A stretch of DNA of 64,000 nt, taken from Paenibacillus profundus (GTDB lineage: Bacteria > Bacillota > Bacilli > Paenibacillales > Paenibacillaceae). The notes under the pieces are model-generated. The model made no database searches and was not told the origin of the DNA. It saw nothing but the letters and a program-made list of their open reading frames with translations. The stretch is from positions 110-64,109 of the forward strand of contig NZ_JAJNBZ010000016.1 of NCBI RefSeq assembly GCF_021369635.1, in the 5' to 3' direction. Each line of letters begins with the position of its first letter. Within the stretch, counting starts at the first letter, position 1. A program made the position numbers and the translations under genes. Below are positions 1 to 7,858 of the stretch, in pieces.

Positions 1-329
1 GCATTACGTCGCAAACGCATGGTCCTGAGCAAAATGTAGTGCCAAACAGCTTCCAACCGACAGGCCAGATGCAAAGCATCACGGCGCAAACGCACGGTCC
101 TGAGCAAAATGTAGTGCCAAATAGCTTCCAGCCAACGGGCCAAATGCAAAGCATTACGTCGCAAACGCATGGTCCTGAGCAAAATGTAGTGCCAAACAGC
201 TTCCAGCCAACGGGCCAAGTGCAAAGCATTACGTCGCAAACGCATGGTCCTGAGCAAAATGTAGTGCCAAATAGCTTCCAGCCAGCGGGTCAAGTGCAAA
301 GCATCACGGGACAAACGTATACTTCGTAA
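1..329 (+). CDS. 25-residue tandem-repeat protein, 5' end outside window
   Basis: The frame is open from the window edge (first full codon at 3) to the TAA at 327-329, so only the C-terminal end of a longer protein is visible. It consists of four copies of a 25-residue unit rich in Gln, Ser, Thr, Pro and Asn (core HGPEQNVVPNSFQPTGQ), ending in a short unique tail (GQTYTS). There is no Cys and no hydrophobic stretch. A GTG at 39 lies inside a repeat and is not a credible start. The gene is followed by an intrinsic terminator. Low-complexity repeats of this sort occur in spore-surface and other exported proteins of Bacillales, and the nearby germination genes make a spore-coat role conceivable, but the function is not known. 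Confidence 0.6.
   Translation, partial: ITSQTHGPEQNVVPNSFQPTGQMQSITAQTHGPEQNVVPNSFQPTGQMQSITSQTHGPEQNVVPNSFQPTGQVQSITSQTHGPEQNVVPNSFQPAGQVQSITGQTYTS
39..329 (+). repeat. 75-bp in-frame tandem repeat
   Basis: Units begin at 39, 114, 189 and 264 (period exactly 75 bp). The last is cut short by the stop codon, and the array continues upstream out of the window. Units differ at only a few positions, mostly synonymous or T/A and M/V exchanges, which suggests recent duplication or homogenisation. Confidence 0.9.
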
Positions 330-337
330 TGGATGTG

Positions 338-367
338 AGCGGTTCGTATCGTACGGGCCGCTTTTTA
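338..367 (+). terminator. intrinsic terminator after the repeat protein
   Basis: Arms at 338-348 and 352-362 pair through 11 positions, including two G-T wobbles, around a TCG loop and are followed by TTTTT. Confidence 0.75.
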
Positions 368-586
368 CATTGGCGTCAAAGTGCCTTGGGTCACTCTCCC
401 CACGCTTCAGTAACTCCATTTTCGCAGCTTCATTAAGCAACAACTTTCACCTGATGAAAGGGGAGATCGAAGCTAGAGACACAAAAGCAGACAAACTGTT
501 TTGCGATAGATGCCTCATGTCGTCTTGGTAGGCCGTCGCGCTGTTTACTAGGTATTTTCTTATTTTGAAAATAATTTATATTTATG

Positions 587-634
587 TACTTGACAAAAGT
601 AAGTGGGAATATGTTATTATACTTACATAAAGTA
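587..634 (+). promoter_or_regulatory. azoreductase promoter with two identical operator half-site pairs
   Basis: A consensus -35 (TTGACA, 590-595) is followed by an extended -10 (TGTTATTAT, 612-620) with a 19-bp spacer. Two copies of the perfect inverted repeat TACTT-N5-AAGTA lie at 587-601 and 620-634, exactly 33 bp apart, so about three helical turns and on the same DNA face. The first covers the -35 and the second covers the -10 and start-site region. The layout implies repression by a dimeric regulator. Quinone- and diamide-sensing DUF24/MarR-type repressors (YodB/CatR/HxlR type) control azoreductases in Bacillus and are the likely class. That assignment is inference. The remainder of 368-734 shows no gene. 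Confidence 0.65.
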
Positions 635-734
635 AGCATGTGTTATTAAATAAGCAAGTGGTCTGAGTCAACGTCAACTATCTTGCCATGTTTTCTTCAT
701 CAAAAATCAAATTTATTTACGAGGTGGAATCATA

Positions 735-1370
735 ATGAAAAAAGTTCTTGTCGTCAACTCCAATCCAAAACCAAATGAAATGTCCTTCGGCTTGCGTCTA
801 GGCGAGCACTATCTTACATCGCTGAAAGCGGCAACCGATGTTCAAATTGAACGCGTCAATCTGTATGAAGAGAACATTCCTCTTATCGATGGCAGCGTAT
901 TGGACGGATGGGGCAAAGCGGCAGCAGGCGAGACATTGTCCGAGCAGCAGCTTCAAACAATGGGCCGCATGAACGAAATCTTGGAACAATTCATCGCGGC
1001 AGACGTTGTCGTATTCATTACGCCAATGTGGAACTTGAGCTACCCGCCGCTTCTTAAAGCATACATCGACAACGTAATTATCGCGGGTCGTTCGTTCAAA
1101 TATACAGCAGAAGGCCCTCAAGGCTTGCTGAATGGCAAAAAAGTCGTTCACATCGAAGCACGCGGCGGTTTCTACTCGGAAGGTCCTGCACAGGCTATGC
1201 GTTTTACAGATTCTTATCTGAGCGCCGTGATGGCATTTGTAGGCATTACCGAATACGAGAACGTTGTAGTTGAAGGGATGAACGCAGTTCCGGATCGTGC
1301 GGAAGCATTGCTTGAGGAAGCGAAGGAACGCGCAGAAGCTAGTGTTAAACGCATGTTTGCGTCGGTATAA
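735..1370 (+). CDS. azoR: FMN-dependent NADH azoreductase
   Basis: This 211-residue protein has the flavodoxin-like fold of the AzoR/AcpD family, which reduces quinones, azo dyes and related electrophiles with NADH and FMN in the cytoplasm. The N-terminal strand MKKVLVVNSNPKP is followed by a Ser-containing phosphate-binding region. The central FMN segment TPMWNLSYPPLLKAYIDN (about residues 96-113) and the GGFYS region (about 144-148) are typical of the family, and the length matches. An RBS (GAGGTGG) precedes the ATG by about 8 bases. It is a single-gene transcript between its own promoter and terminator. The double operator in front suggests induction by electrophile or quinone stress. Confidence 0.92.
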   Translation: MKKVLVVNSNPKPNEMSFGLRLGEHYLTSLKAATDVQIERVNLYEENIPLIDGSVLDGWGKAAAGETLSEQQLQTMGRMNEILEQFIAADVVVFITPMWNLSYPPLLKAYIDNVIIAGRSFKYTAEGPQGLLNGKKVVHIEARGGFYSEGPAQAMRFTDSYLSAVMAFVGITEYENVVVEGMNAVPDRAEALLEEAKERAEASVKRMFASV

Positions 1371-1397
1371 GACGGAGCATAGTATAGATTCATTCAG

Positions 1398-1430
1398 AAA
1401 TACCGGTCCGCATGGGCCGGTATTTTTTTG
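1398..1430 (+). terminator. intrinsic terminator of azoR
   Basis: Stem ATACCGGTCC/GGGCCGGTAT with a short loop, followed by a run of seven T. Confidence 0.85.
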
Positions 1431-1439
1431 TGCTGCCGT

Positions 1440-1467
1440 CACCAAATAGGCTATCGCACATATGATG
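1440..1467 (+). promoter_or_regulatory. candidate mother-cell sigma (E/K-type) promoter for cwlJ
   Basis: CACC at 1440-1443, a 15-bp gap and CATATGATG at 1459-1467 resemble the sigma-K/E pattern (-35 with AC, -10 CATA...TA). The same CACC...CATATGAT pair precedes the yheCD-type operon at 55348-55376. cwlJ is known in B. subtilis to be transcribed during sporulation in the mother cell. Prediction only. Confidence 0.4.
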
Positions 1468-1497
1468 GTATCGTGTGAAGGGAGGGAAGCGAACGGC

Positions 1498-1923
1498 ATG
1501 GCGGTCATTAAGACGAATTCCGGAGACGTGAGTCTGCTCGCGCGTTTGATGCGGGCCGAAGCCGAAGGTGAAGGCGAGCTTGGCATGCTCATGGTCGGCA
1601 ACGTGGGCGTAAACCGGGTGTTGGTGAATTGCCTGGACTTTACGGATATCCGCTCGATGAATGATATGGTGTTCCAAAGTCCGGGCGGATTTGAAGCAGT
1701 TCAAAAAAGTTATTTTTATCAAAGGGCGCGCGACAGGGACGTTCGGCTGGCCAGGCGGGTCATCAATGGTGAGCGCACGTGGCCGGCAACCTATGCATTG
1801 TGGTTTTTTCGTCCGGCAGGCGAGTGCCCGAGCACATGGTACAATCAAGAAAACTCCGGCCGCTTCAAAGCTCATTGTTTCTTTTCGCCGTCAGGGGATG
1901 CATGCCCAGACGTGTACAGGTAA
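1498..1923 (+). CDS. cwlJ: cell wall hydrolase CwlJ, spore germination
   Basis: This 141-residue protein belongs to the SleB/CwlJ (Hydrolase_2) family of cortex-lytic enzymes that cut spore-cortex peptidoglycan during germination. It carries the catalytic-glutamate region RAEAEGEG (about residues 19-26), VGNVGVNR, FEAVQ...YFYQRAR and the C-terminal FRPAGECPSTWYNQ...FKAHCF block characteristic of CwlJ. Like B. subtilis CwlJ (142 residues) it lacks the peptidoglycan-binding domain and signal peptide found in SleB. The ATG at 1498 is chosen because GGAGGG sits 11 bases upstream and the family begins here; an in-frame ATG at 1462 would add 12 unrelated residues. It is followed by gerQ, whose product is required for CwlJ localisation. 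Confidence 0.95.
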   Translation: MAVIKTNSGDVSLLARLMRAEAEGEGELGMLMVGNVGVNRVLVNCLDFTDIRSMNDMVFQSPGGFEAVQKSYFYQRARDRDVRLARRVINGERTWPATYALWFFRPAGECPSTWYNQENSGRFKAHCFFSPSGDACPDVYR

Positions 1924-1986
1924 CAACAAAGTGGTTCACACTCAAATAATCAGTCCGACAAGAGACTGTAAAGGAGAGAGCGTAAA

Positions 1987-2565
1987 ATGTCTTATATGAC
2001 GTATTGTTATCCTAACCAGCCGGTATATTCGGCGGCGCCGATGAGCACGCAGTCGAGAGGTGGCGCTTGCTATGGAGCATCCAATGTCAATATGAAAATG
2101 ATGCCGTATACGATGCAGCAAGCTCCTCAGACGATGCAGGCAATTCCTCAAACGATGCAGGCAATTCCTCAAACGATGCAGGCAATTCCACAGACGATGC
2201 AAGCAATTCCTCAGACGATGCAGCCTGTATCCACTCCGCCTCCAGTAGCGAGCGGCAATGTGATGACTCCTTCAGGGATGGTCCTCCCTGGCGCCCTTGG
2301 CGAGCAGTCTTATATCGAAAATATTTTGCGCCTGAATCTGGGCAAAGTCGGAACGTTCTACATGACGTACGAGAACAACTCGGAATGGAATGCGAAAGTG
2401 TTCCGCGGCGTACTGGAAGCCGCCGGTCGCGACCACATCATTATAAGCGACCCAATGACTGGGCAGCGCATTATGCTGTTGATGGTGAACTTCGATTACG
2501 CGACATTTGACGAGCCTCTGAACTATCAATATCCGTTTACCCCAACCCCTCGGACGGAGGATTAG
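1987..2565 (+). CDS. gerQ: spore coat protein GerQ
   Basis: The 192-residue product has a variable N-terminal half and a conserved C-terminal domain (about residues 105-180, from QSYIENILRLNLGKVGTFYM through WNAKVFRGVLEAAGRDHIII to MVNFDYATFDEP) that is diagnostic of GerQ/YwdL. In B. subtilis GerQ is a coat protein needed for CwlJ to reach the spore and is cross-linked by transglutaminase through Lys residues. The N-terminal half here holds five copies of the heptad PQTMQAI, rich in Gln, which could serve as acyl donors in cross-linking (inference). It lies 63 bases after cwlJ with RBS AAGGAGAG. The pairing supports both assignments. Confidence 0.94.
   Translation: MSYMTYCYPNQPVYSAAPMSTQSRGGACYGASNVNMKMMPYTMQQAPQTMQAIPQTMQAIPQTMQAIPQTMQAIPQTMQPVSTPPPVASGNVMTPSGMVLPGALGEQSYIENILRLNLGKVGTFYMTYENNSEWNAKVFRGVLEAAGRDHIIISDPMTGQRIMLLMVNFDYATFDEPLNYQYPFTPTPRTED
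2125..2229 (+). repeat. 21-bp in-frame repeat within gerQ
   Basis: Five consecutive 21-bp units encode the heptapeptide PQTMQAI (the last reads PQTMQPV). Units are nearly identical at the DNA level, so copy number is likely to vary between strains. Confidence 0.9.
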
Positions 2566-2590
2566 CATCATTCCATAGACGTCAGCTAGC

Positions 2591-2633
2591 AAGCCGCAGC
2601 CTCGCCGGAGGAAAGCGGCTTCTCTTCTTTCTT
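2591..2633 (+). terminator. probable terminator after gerQ
   Basis: AAGCCGC (2591-2597) pairs with GCGGCTT (2615-2621), followed by a pyrimidine-rich tract TCTCTTCTTTCTT. Confidence 0.6.
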
Positions 2634-2750
2634 ATAAAAATCTTTAAAACTGTTTAAAGCTGCGTTAAAGAAGGGCGATTATAATACGGGTAACAGGGGG
2701 AATTCGGATCGGGGGAGGCGAAGGAATGCTGCATTCGGAGGGCAAGCTGA

Positions 2751-3141
2751 TCAGGTGGATATGGGACACAAGCCATATCCGAACAGCTTATCGAGCGGTT
2801 GACTGCCATTCCCGAGCATCAATGCGCCGTCATTTGCGGACGCAATGCGCGTGCCGCTCTTCCTTGTCCGTCCCCAACCAGGCCAAGAGCGGGAGAATGC
2901 GTGTTACTTCGCGAAGCAGGGCGCTGCTATAGTTGCCCGGCATGAGCTGGAGTTAGCCGAACAGCTTATGGAAGCCTATGCTCGTCCGGAACGCTTGTCA
3001 GCCATGCAAGCACGAATGGAGCACATAGCTCGGCCGTATGCTGCGGAGCGCATTGCGGATGATGTCATGCAGAGAATGGCAACGGAATGTGTGCTGACAT
3101 TGCCGCGATGTGAATGGAATTTGCGTCATACTGCTGTTTAA
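2751..3141 (+). pseudogene. remnant of a MurG/UgtP-like diacylglycerol glycosyltransferase
   Basis: Two adjoining reading frames carry consecutive pieces of one family. One frame (2751-2841) reads GYGTQAISEQLIERLTAIPE followed by CAVICGRN, which resembles the segment before the nucleotide-sugar site of UgtP/MGDG-synthase enzymes. The frame at 2845-3141 reads PLFLVRPQPGQERENACYF followed by GAA, which resembles the donor-site end of the same family (PLxxxRPxPGQExxN). In intact enzymes several tens of residues separate these two motifs. Here they abut with a frame change, so an internal deletion has removed the middle, and the N-terminal acceptor domain is absent. Neither piece can make a working enzyme. 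Identification is by motif recognition only. Confidence 0.55.
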
Positions 3142-3223
3142 TACTATACTGAAATAGAGCGGCGCGGGGGTCCGCGGCGGTCAGTGTAAGGAAGTTTTTT
3201 ATGATATGAAGGAGGGGTTCACA

Positions 3224-4048
3224 ATGCTCATAACTTTGAATAATGGCGTAAGCATGCCGCAGCTCGGACTCGGTGTATGGCGGGTCGAAGAAGGACAGCA
3301 AGTCAAAGATGCGGTGAAGACGGCACTGGACACCGGTTATCGTCTTATTGATACGGCGGCAATTTATAAGAACGAAGCGGGCGTAGGTGAAGCCATCCGT
3401 GAATCGGGCGTAAAGCGCGAGGACATTTTTTTGACGACGAAAGTTTGGAATTCCGATCAAGGCTATGACGCCACATTGAAAGCTTTTGATGAAAGCTTAC
3501 ATAAATTAGGGACGGACTACATTGATTTGTATTTGATTCATTGGCCGCTTCCTTCGCAGGACTTGTATGTGGATACGTATAAGGCGCTCGAAAAATTGGT
3601 TCAAGACGGACGAGTTCGCGCCATTGGCGTATCGAACTTCCATATCCATCACTTGGAGCGAATCTTACAGGAGTGCACCGTGAAGCCGACCGTCAATCAG
3701 GTCGAATGTCACCCGCGCCTTGCGCAGAACAAGCTGCGTGAGTTCTGCCAGCAGAACGACATTTATTTGGAAGCTTGGAGCCCGTTAATGCAGGGCGGAG
3801 ACATTTTGACTCATGAGACGGTTGCTTCGATCGCGGCAAATCATGGCAAGACTCCGGCTCAAGTCATTATTCGTTGGCATTTGCAAAAAGGAAATATCGT
3901 CATTCCGAAATCGATTACGGCATCCCGCATTAAAGAGAATTTTGACGTGTTCGACTTCGAATTGAGTGAGGACGAATTGGCGGGCATTAACGCGATGAAC
4001 GAGGACAAGCGTGTCGGTCCGGATCCGGACGAATTCGCAGTTACGTAA
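3224..4048 (+). CDS. aldo/keto reductase
   Basis: The 274-residue product is an NADPH-dependent aldo/keto reductase of the small bacterial class (YvgN or diketogluconate-reductase-like). The full catalytic tetrad is visible: D43 and Y48 in LIDTAAIYKNE, K73 in TTKVWN, and H106 in LIHWPLP. The C-terminal phosphate-binding stretch IPKSITASRIKEN that grips NADPH is also present. The start at 3224 has AAGGAGG at 3209-3215, 8 bases upstream; an ATG at 3206 would overlap that RBS. Such enzymes reduce aldehydes such as methylglyoxal, but the physiological substrate cannot be read from the sequence. It is monocistronic, with a terminator downstream. Confidence 0.9.
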   Translation: MLITLNNGVSMPQLGLGVWRVEEGQQVKDAVKTALDTGYRLIDTAAIYKNEAGVGEAIRESGVKREDIFLTTKVWNSDQGYDATLKAFDESLHKLGTDYIDLYLIHWPLPSQDLYVDTYKALEKLVQDGRVRAIGVSNFHIHHLERILQECTVKPTVNQVECHPRLAQNKLREFCQQNDIYLEAWSPLMQGGDILTHETVASIAANHGKTPAQVIIRWHLQKGNIVIPKSITASRIKENFDVFDFELSEDELAGINAMNEDKRVGPDPDEFAVT

Positions 4049-4076
4049 TAACATAGTTTTGCTTGATTATAGCGTG

Positions 4077-4130
4077 AGGGGAACGGCAAGGCATTTGCAG
4101 CGTGCAATGCTTGTGCCTTCCCCCTTTTTC
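4077..4130 (+). terminator. terminator of the aldo/keto reductase gene
   Basis: GGGGAA...GGCA pairs with TGCC...TTCCCC across a loop of about 25 bases, followed by a C/T-rich tract ending in TTTTT. Confidence 0.6.
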
Positions 4131-4134
4131 ATTT

Positions 4135-4184
4135 TGGGATAGAGAAAAGCACGGCTTGCCCCGTAAATAGGGAAAACCGTGCTT
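4135..4184 (-). terminator. terminator of the exonuclease gene
   Basis: AAGCACGG (4147-4154) and CCGTGCTT (4177-4184) form the stem. Read on the minus strand the stem is followed by TTTTCTCT. The stem overlaps the stop codon of the exonuclease gene. Confidence 0.6.
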
Positions 4185-4851
4185 ATTTGTCGGTATTCTT
4201 ATTCCAACTGGCGAGCGCGGCGAACGGATTGATCGGTTCATCTTCCTGTGCATCGCGATAGACGACTTCACTTTCATAGTTCGGATGCTCCTTCACCTCG
4301 TTACGCTTCAGTTGGATGTGCTCCTTCATGCGGATATAGATGAGTGCCGTATTGTAGGCATCGTCCAATGCGCGGTGGTGTTTGCCGACAAAAGGCACCT
4401 CAAGCGCTTCAAGCGCGGCTTTGAGGCCGACCTGCTGATTGTTCTCTCGCTTCATGGCAAGAGAGACCTGCTTCTGCAAGTTGTTATGATTGCGCAGCCA
4501 GTGCATCGGAATGCGCTTCTGGCGGCATTCTTTCAGAAATTGGGTCTTATCGTCCGGACCCCACGAACATAGCGCGTAATCGTCTGTATCGATCCACGCT
4601 ACGAACTGGTCCAGCGCGTCCTGCAGATGGTCAGCTTGATTGACGTCGTCCTGCGTAATGCCTGTGAACTTCACCGTATCTGTCGTCAACTTAGGGGAGA
4701 GCACGGGTTTGACGAAAGATTGAAAGGTATCCACGATGACCGTGCTGCCTTCCTCTTCCGCCACTTTAACCGCTCCGATTTCGATGATTTCCGCGAATTC
4801 CCCTTTTTTACGCTTCACGGTCATTTCCAAATCATAGATAATCGCTAACAT
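4183..4851 (-). CDS. DEDDh 3'-5' exonuclease (DnaQ/KapD-like)
   Basis: The 222-residue protein is a single DnaQ-type exonuclease domain followed by a short acidic tail. Metal-binding residues of the DEDDh class are visible: D7 and E9 in YDLEMT (exo I), D100 in the SWGPDD region (exo II), and H159 with D164 in HRALDDA (exo III). The family includes KapD, a sporulation-linked protein of Bacillus, and other small nucleases that trim RNA or DNA 3' ends. Which of these it matches cannot be decided by eye. It is convergent with the aldo/keto reductase gene and has its own upstream region at 4852-4950. Confidence 0.85.
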   Translation of the reverse strand: MLAIIYDLEMTVKRKKGEFAEIIEIGAVKVAEEEGSTVIVDTFQSFVKPVLSPKLTTDTVKFTGITQDDVNQADHLQDALDQFVAWIDTDDYALCSWGPDDKTQFLKECRQKRIPMHWLRNHNNLQKQVSLAMKRENNQQVGLKAALEALEVPFVGKHHRALDDAYNTALIYIRMKEHIQLKRNEVKEHPNYESEVVYRDAQEDEPINPFAALASWNKNTDK

Positions 4852-5117
4852 GCAGCTGCTCCTATTCTATTCATTCTTTATTTCTTTTATTTTAACATAA
4901 GTTGCGAGAAAGGTTGGTAGGAACTACTTGGATGCCTTGGATGCATTAGCGGAAACAAGGAGATCTTTTCTCGTGAACTCGTCGTTTTAATACAAGAAAA
5001 GTACAAATTCTTATCTCAAAACTCGTGCTAAACAAACAAAATGAGACAATATTCATTTTCTTATATATACATTTCATGGAAACTATGGTACAAATATAAT
5101 GTATGTAATATATGTAA

Positions 5118-5444
5118 TTTCCTATATATTACACAAATGCAAATATTGAAGGCAAAGGATATTTTAATACTCCCAATGTTGGTTTTTCTACTCTAAATGA
5201 AAAGACATATCCAGAAAAACATAAAGGCGACGCAGAATTCGACGATCGTGAATATGGTCAGGTTAAACGCGCTGTGGCAGAAACTTGGTGGAAGGGCGTC
5301 TATCATTACTCTAGAGCAAAGTTAGTATGGATTTGGGATAGGGAAGACTCAGGAAGAGAATGGGATGATGACTACACTTACGCTGCGACAGACTGGGGAA
5401 ATACAAGTTGGATCGCATACACCTATTGGGGTAATGAGGAATAA
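5118..5444 (+). pseudogene. small secreted-peptide gene lacking a start codon, bacteriocin-like context
   Basis: The frame is open from 5118 (stop at 5115-5117) to TAA at 5442-5444, about 108 codons, but contains no ATG. The only GTG is at 5274, inside the conserved-looking part. The product is Trp/Tyr-rich and acidic, with ETWWKGVYHYSRAK, REDSGREWDDDY and DWGNTSWIAYTYWG. It lacks the signal peptide expected for an exported peptide. The gene order, small Trp/Tyr-rich peptide then large MacB-like membrane protein(s) then ABC ATPase, recalls lactococcin-972-type bacteriocin loci. I cannot confirm homology. Either the 5' end has been lost or translation starts at a rare codon. A promoter-like TATAAT lies at 5095-5100. 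The region 4860-5117 holds no gene I can see. Confidence 0.5.
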
Positions 5445-5462
5445 CAATTAACTAATAACAAG

Positions 5463-5500
5463 GGTGAGATCCCAAGTTCAGCTTGAGGTCTCATCCTTTT
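5463..5500 (+). terminator. intercistronic hairpin / partial terminator
   Basis: GGTGAGA (5463-5469) pairs with TCTCATCC (5489-5496) with one bulged base, followed by TTTTATA. It lies between the peptide gene and the permease genes, where it would lower transporter expression relative to the peptide. Confidence 0.55.
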
Positions 5501-5514
5501 ATACGAGGTAATCG

Positions 5515-6564
5515 ATGAAAATGAAATTATCAACCTATCATGGAGAAGGCACGTTGTATCTCGTTATACTGTATTCCTTACTGAGCATTATTATCGTTAC
5601 GGCAAGTTATTATATCGCCAAGCAAGAAGAGTTAAATATATTGTCAAGAGGATTGTATGCTGAGGACAATCTATTTTTTGTAATAGAGGATACGGAGTTA
5701 ACGGACATTCCTTGGAATAACCTTTCGGCAGCCCAATCGTATACGATTTTCAAAGAACTGCAAACGGGTAAAGAGACGATTAGAGCTGTATATTACAATC
5801 ATGATACTTATCAACCACCTATCCGGTCAGGGAGGTATTTCAACAAGCATGATTTCTATGCCGGCAAGAGTGTTGCCGTGGTTGGTACAGAGATTGAACG
5901 CGCTAACATAGTGGACAAGCAAGGCAAGCCATATTTAACCTACCAAGGAGAACAATTCGAAATTATCGGAAAGATGGGGGCCTCGTATCCGTCCTTGATA
6001 GATCATATGATATTGCTGAATTTAGATGCGGCAGATCAGCAACATCATAACGATTCCTCGATATATGCAATCAACGCACAAGCTGGAAATTCATTGATAA
6101 ATAATGGTTTGCTATCCATTGGGGATGCGGAAATGAAAGTGCGTATGTTCAAACGGGGTGACAGCGGATCGCAAAGATTTTTGGGGACAGACATGTATAG
6201 CAACATGATTATCCTTGCCATAACTGTGCTCTTAATAGGTTCAAGTATTTTATTTTCTTTTCATTGGATGAAAAGAAAGCAGCAGGAACTTCACGTGCTT
6301 TGGATTGCCGGCATTCGGCACAGACACCCTTTTAGACGGTATACGTTGCGATTTTTGGCTATGACCGCATTGTGTTATGGGATTATCGGCGGGATTGGTT
6401 TCTTGATCATGATGAATCGTTACTCATTATCTGAAGTGATTAAGTCATTTGCAACCTATCTGATAATGGGCGGCGTGGTTATGTTCATAACGTCATTCTT
6501 ATCTATACTTTTAGCTGGAAAACAGATGTATGGGCAATTGGCCATAGAAAGGAATGGTCACTAA
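5515..6564 (+). CDS. MacB/FtsX-like membrane protein, first half of a split permease
   Basis: The 349-residue protein has one N-terminal membrane segment (about residues 13-34), an extracytoplasmic domain of about 195 residues, and three C-terminal membrane segments (about 230-250, 275-300 and 310-335). That is the four-helix topology of MacB/FtsX-type ABC permeases. I recognise no conserved enzymatic motif. It is joined to the next gene without a gap (stop 6562-6564, next ATG 6565) and followed by an ABC ATPase, so the two membrane proteins probably form a heterodimer. In lactococcin-972-type clusters one long integral membrane protein occupies this place, and two proteins of this shape equal one such protein split in half. 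That comparison is inference. The DNA here is more A+T-rich than the flanks. Confidence 0.7.
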   Translation: MKMKLSTYHGEGTLYLVILYSLLSIIIVTASYYIAKQEELNILSRGLYAEDNLFFVIEDTELTDIPWNNLSAAQSYTIFKELQTGKETIRAVYYNHDTYQPPIRSGRYFNKHDFYAGKSVAVVGTEIERANIVDKQGKPYLTYQGEQFEIIGKMGASYPSLIDHMILLNLDAADQQHHNDSSIYAINAQAGNSLINNGLLSIGDAEMKVRMFKRGDSGSQRFLGTDMYSNMIILAITVLLIGSSILFSFHWMKRKQQELHVLWIAGIRHRHPFRRYTLRFLAMTALCYGIIGGIGFLIMMNRYSLSEVIKSFATYLIMGGVVMFITSFLSILLAGKQMYGQLAIERNGH

Positions 6565-7854
6565 ATGAACATGATTTTTACGGAAGTAAGCGAAAGTATA
6601 CGGAGAAGCAGGACGGCTTCTTACTTTATCTTTTTTCAAATCATCATGTTATTTTTTCTGGTTACCATCCTGTTTCTTAACTACGCTTCTCTGGATCGAA
6701 AGACAGATCAAGCCCAAACGCTGAGCTCGCTGAACAGGTATCAATTGTCCGACACGCTGTACAATGACGGTGAATTGAGAAAGCTCATGAGTCAACCGAG
6801 CTTTTTAACCATATTAAAAAGATTATATATTAATTTAGAAGAAAACCTGGATGAAAAATACATTTATGCATTTACTCAACCCGCTAAATTATTAAACTAT
6901 GATGATGCGAACAAAGAAATTTTTAGGTCTTATTATGAAGAAGGTAAGAGGATAAAGCCTTCAATGATTGATAATATAGGACCTTATTATTCCATAAAGG
7001 CTATACAAATGAACAAACAAGCTATCGATCATTTTCAGATCACAGTTATGGATGGCCAACCATTCGATATCGAAGACTTTAAAAATGTTAATAGCAAGAA
7101 CATTCCTGTGCTGCTAGGTTATGAATATAAAAATATATATCAGGTTGGTGATGTGATAAAGGGTAAATACCTTTTTGAGGACATCAATTTTCATATAAAA
7201 GGATTTGTTAAAGAGAATTCATTGGTTACGACCGCCAGACGTTCTGAGCTTTATTTAGATAGATATATCATTATGCCTGCGCAACATTTTATATATTCTC
7301 CCGTGGATGATGCATCGTTCAAATTCCAACAAAAACATTATTTGCAATTGATTAATGGCGAAATACATAGCTCGAACAATGGGTATGTCGTAAGGAACAA
7401 ATTTGAAGCCATTAAAAAAGAGTCTGGTTTTTTTGACACGCAGCTGCTCGGAGCCAATAATCCGTCGTATAATTTTGTGTTCGCTTCGATTAATGAACAT
7501 ATAGGCTTGTTAACCCTAATCGCGATATCGGTCTTCATCGTTTGCGTGATAAGTATATTCATCCTCATGTTAGACAAAGTGGATAAAAACTTCAAAAATT
7601 TCTCGGTTCATTTCATTTCTGGAGCGAATTTAAATCATATTTTCACTTACTTTTTAGCCGAGATCATCGTTATGGTCTGTCTGCCGGGCGTTGTCGCGAT
7701 CTTGTTTTACAAATTTTTAGTTGATGTTAGTTTTGTATGGTATCTCATTCTCATGACAGGATGTATGGCAACCATTATATTATTAACGATAATACCAGTC
7801 TATAACAAGATTAGAAGGCTTGAGATAAGCATGTTTCTTAAAAGGGCGGGATAA
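6565..7854 (+). CDS. MacB/FtsX-like membrane protein, second half of a split permease
   Basis: The 429-residue protein repeats the topology of its neighbour: an N-terminal membrane segment (about residues 16-38), a long outside domain (about 40-310) and three C-terminal membrane segments (about 313-335, 355-385 and 390-415). Its start directly follows the upstream stop codon, so translation is probably coupled. I see no recognisable catalytic motif. With the upstream protein and the following ATPase it should form an ABC complex of the MacB type, which moves or senses extracytoplasmic substrates rather than importing small solutes. Immunity to, or export of, the adjacent peptide is the simplest guess. 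The gene is Ile/Lys/Asn-rich and clearly lower in GC than the surrounding chromosome, consistent with acquisition by transfer. Confidence 0.7.
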   Translation: MNMIFTEVSESIRRSRTASYFIFFQIIMLFFLVTILFLNYASLDRKTDQAQTLSSLNRYQLSDTLYNDGELRKLMSQPSFLTILKRLYINLEENLDEKYIYAFTQPAKLLNYDDANKEIFRSYYEEGKRIKPSMIDNIGPYYSIKAIQMNKQAIDHFQITVMDGQPFDIEDFKNVNSKNIPVLLGYEYKNIYQVGDVIKGKYLFEDINFHIKGFVKENSLVTTARRSELYLDRYIIMPAQHFIYSPVDDASFKFQQKHYLQLINGEIHSSNNGYVVRNKFEAIKKESGFFDTQLLGANNPSYNFVFASINEHIGLLTLIAISVFIVCVISIFILMLDKVDKNFKNFSVHFISGANLNHIFTYFLAEIIVMVCLPGVVAILFYKFLVDVSFVWYLILMTGCMATIILLTIIPVYNKIRRLEISMFLKRAG

Positions 7855-7858
7855 GACA

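Noticed and set aside
433-639. Minus-strand ORF of 68 codons upstream of azoR
   Set aside because: It spans the azoR promoter and operators, has no RBS and no recognisable protein character.
798-1601. Long minus-strand ORF over azoR (267 codons)
   Set aside because: It is antisense to the clearly recognisable azoreductase and extends into cwlJ, with Cys/Arg-rich composition typical of shadow frames.
1942-2202. Minus-strand ORF with HRLRNCL repeats
   Set aside because: It is the antisense image of the GerQ heptad repeats.
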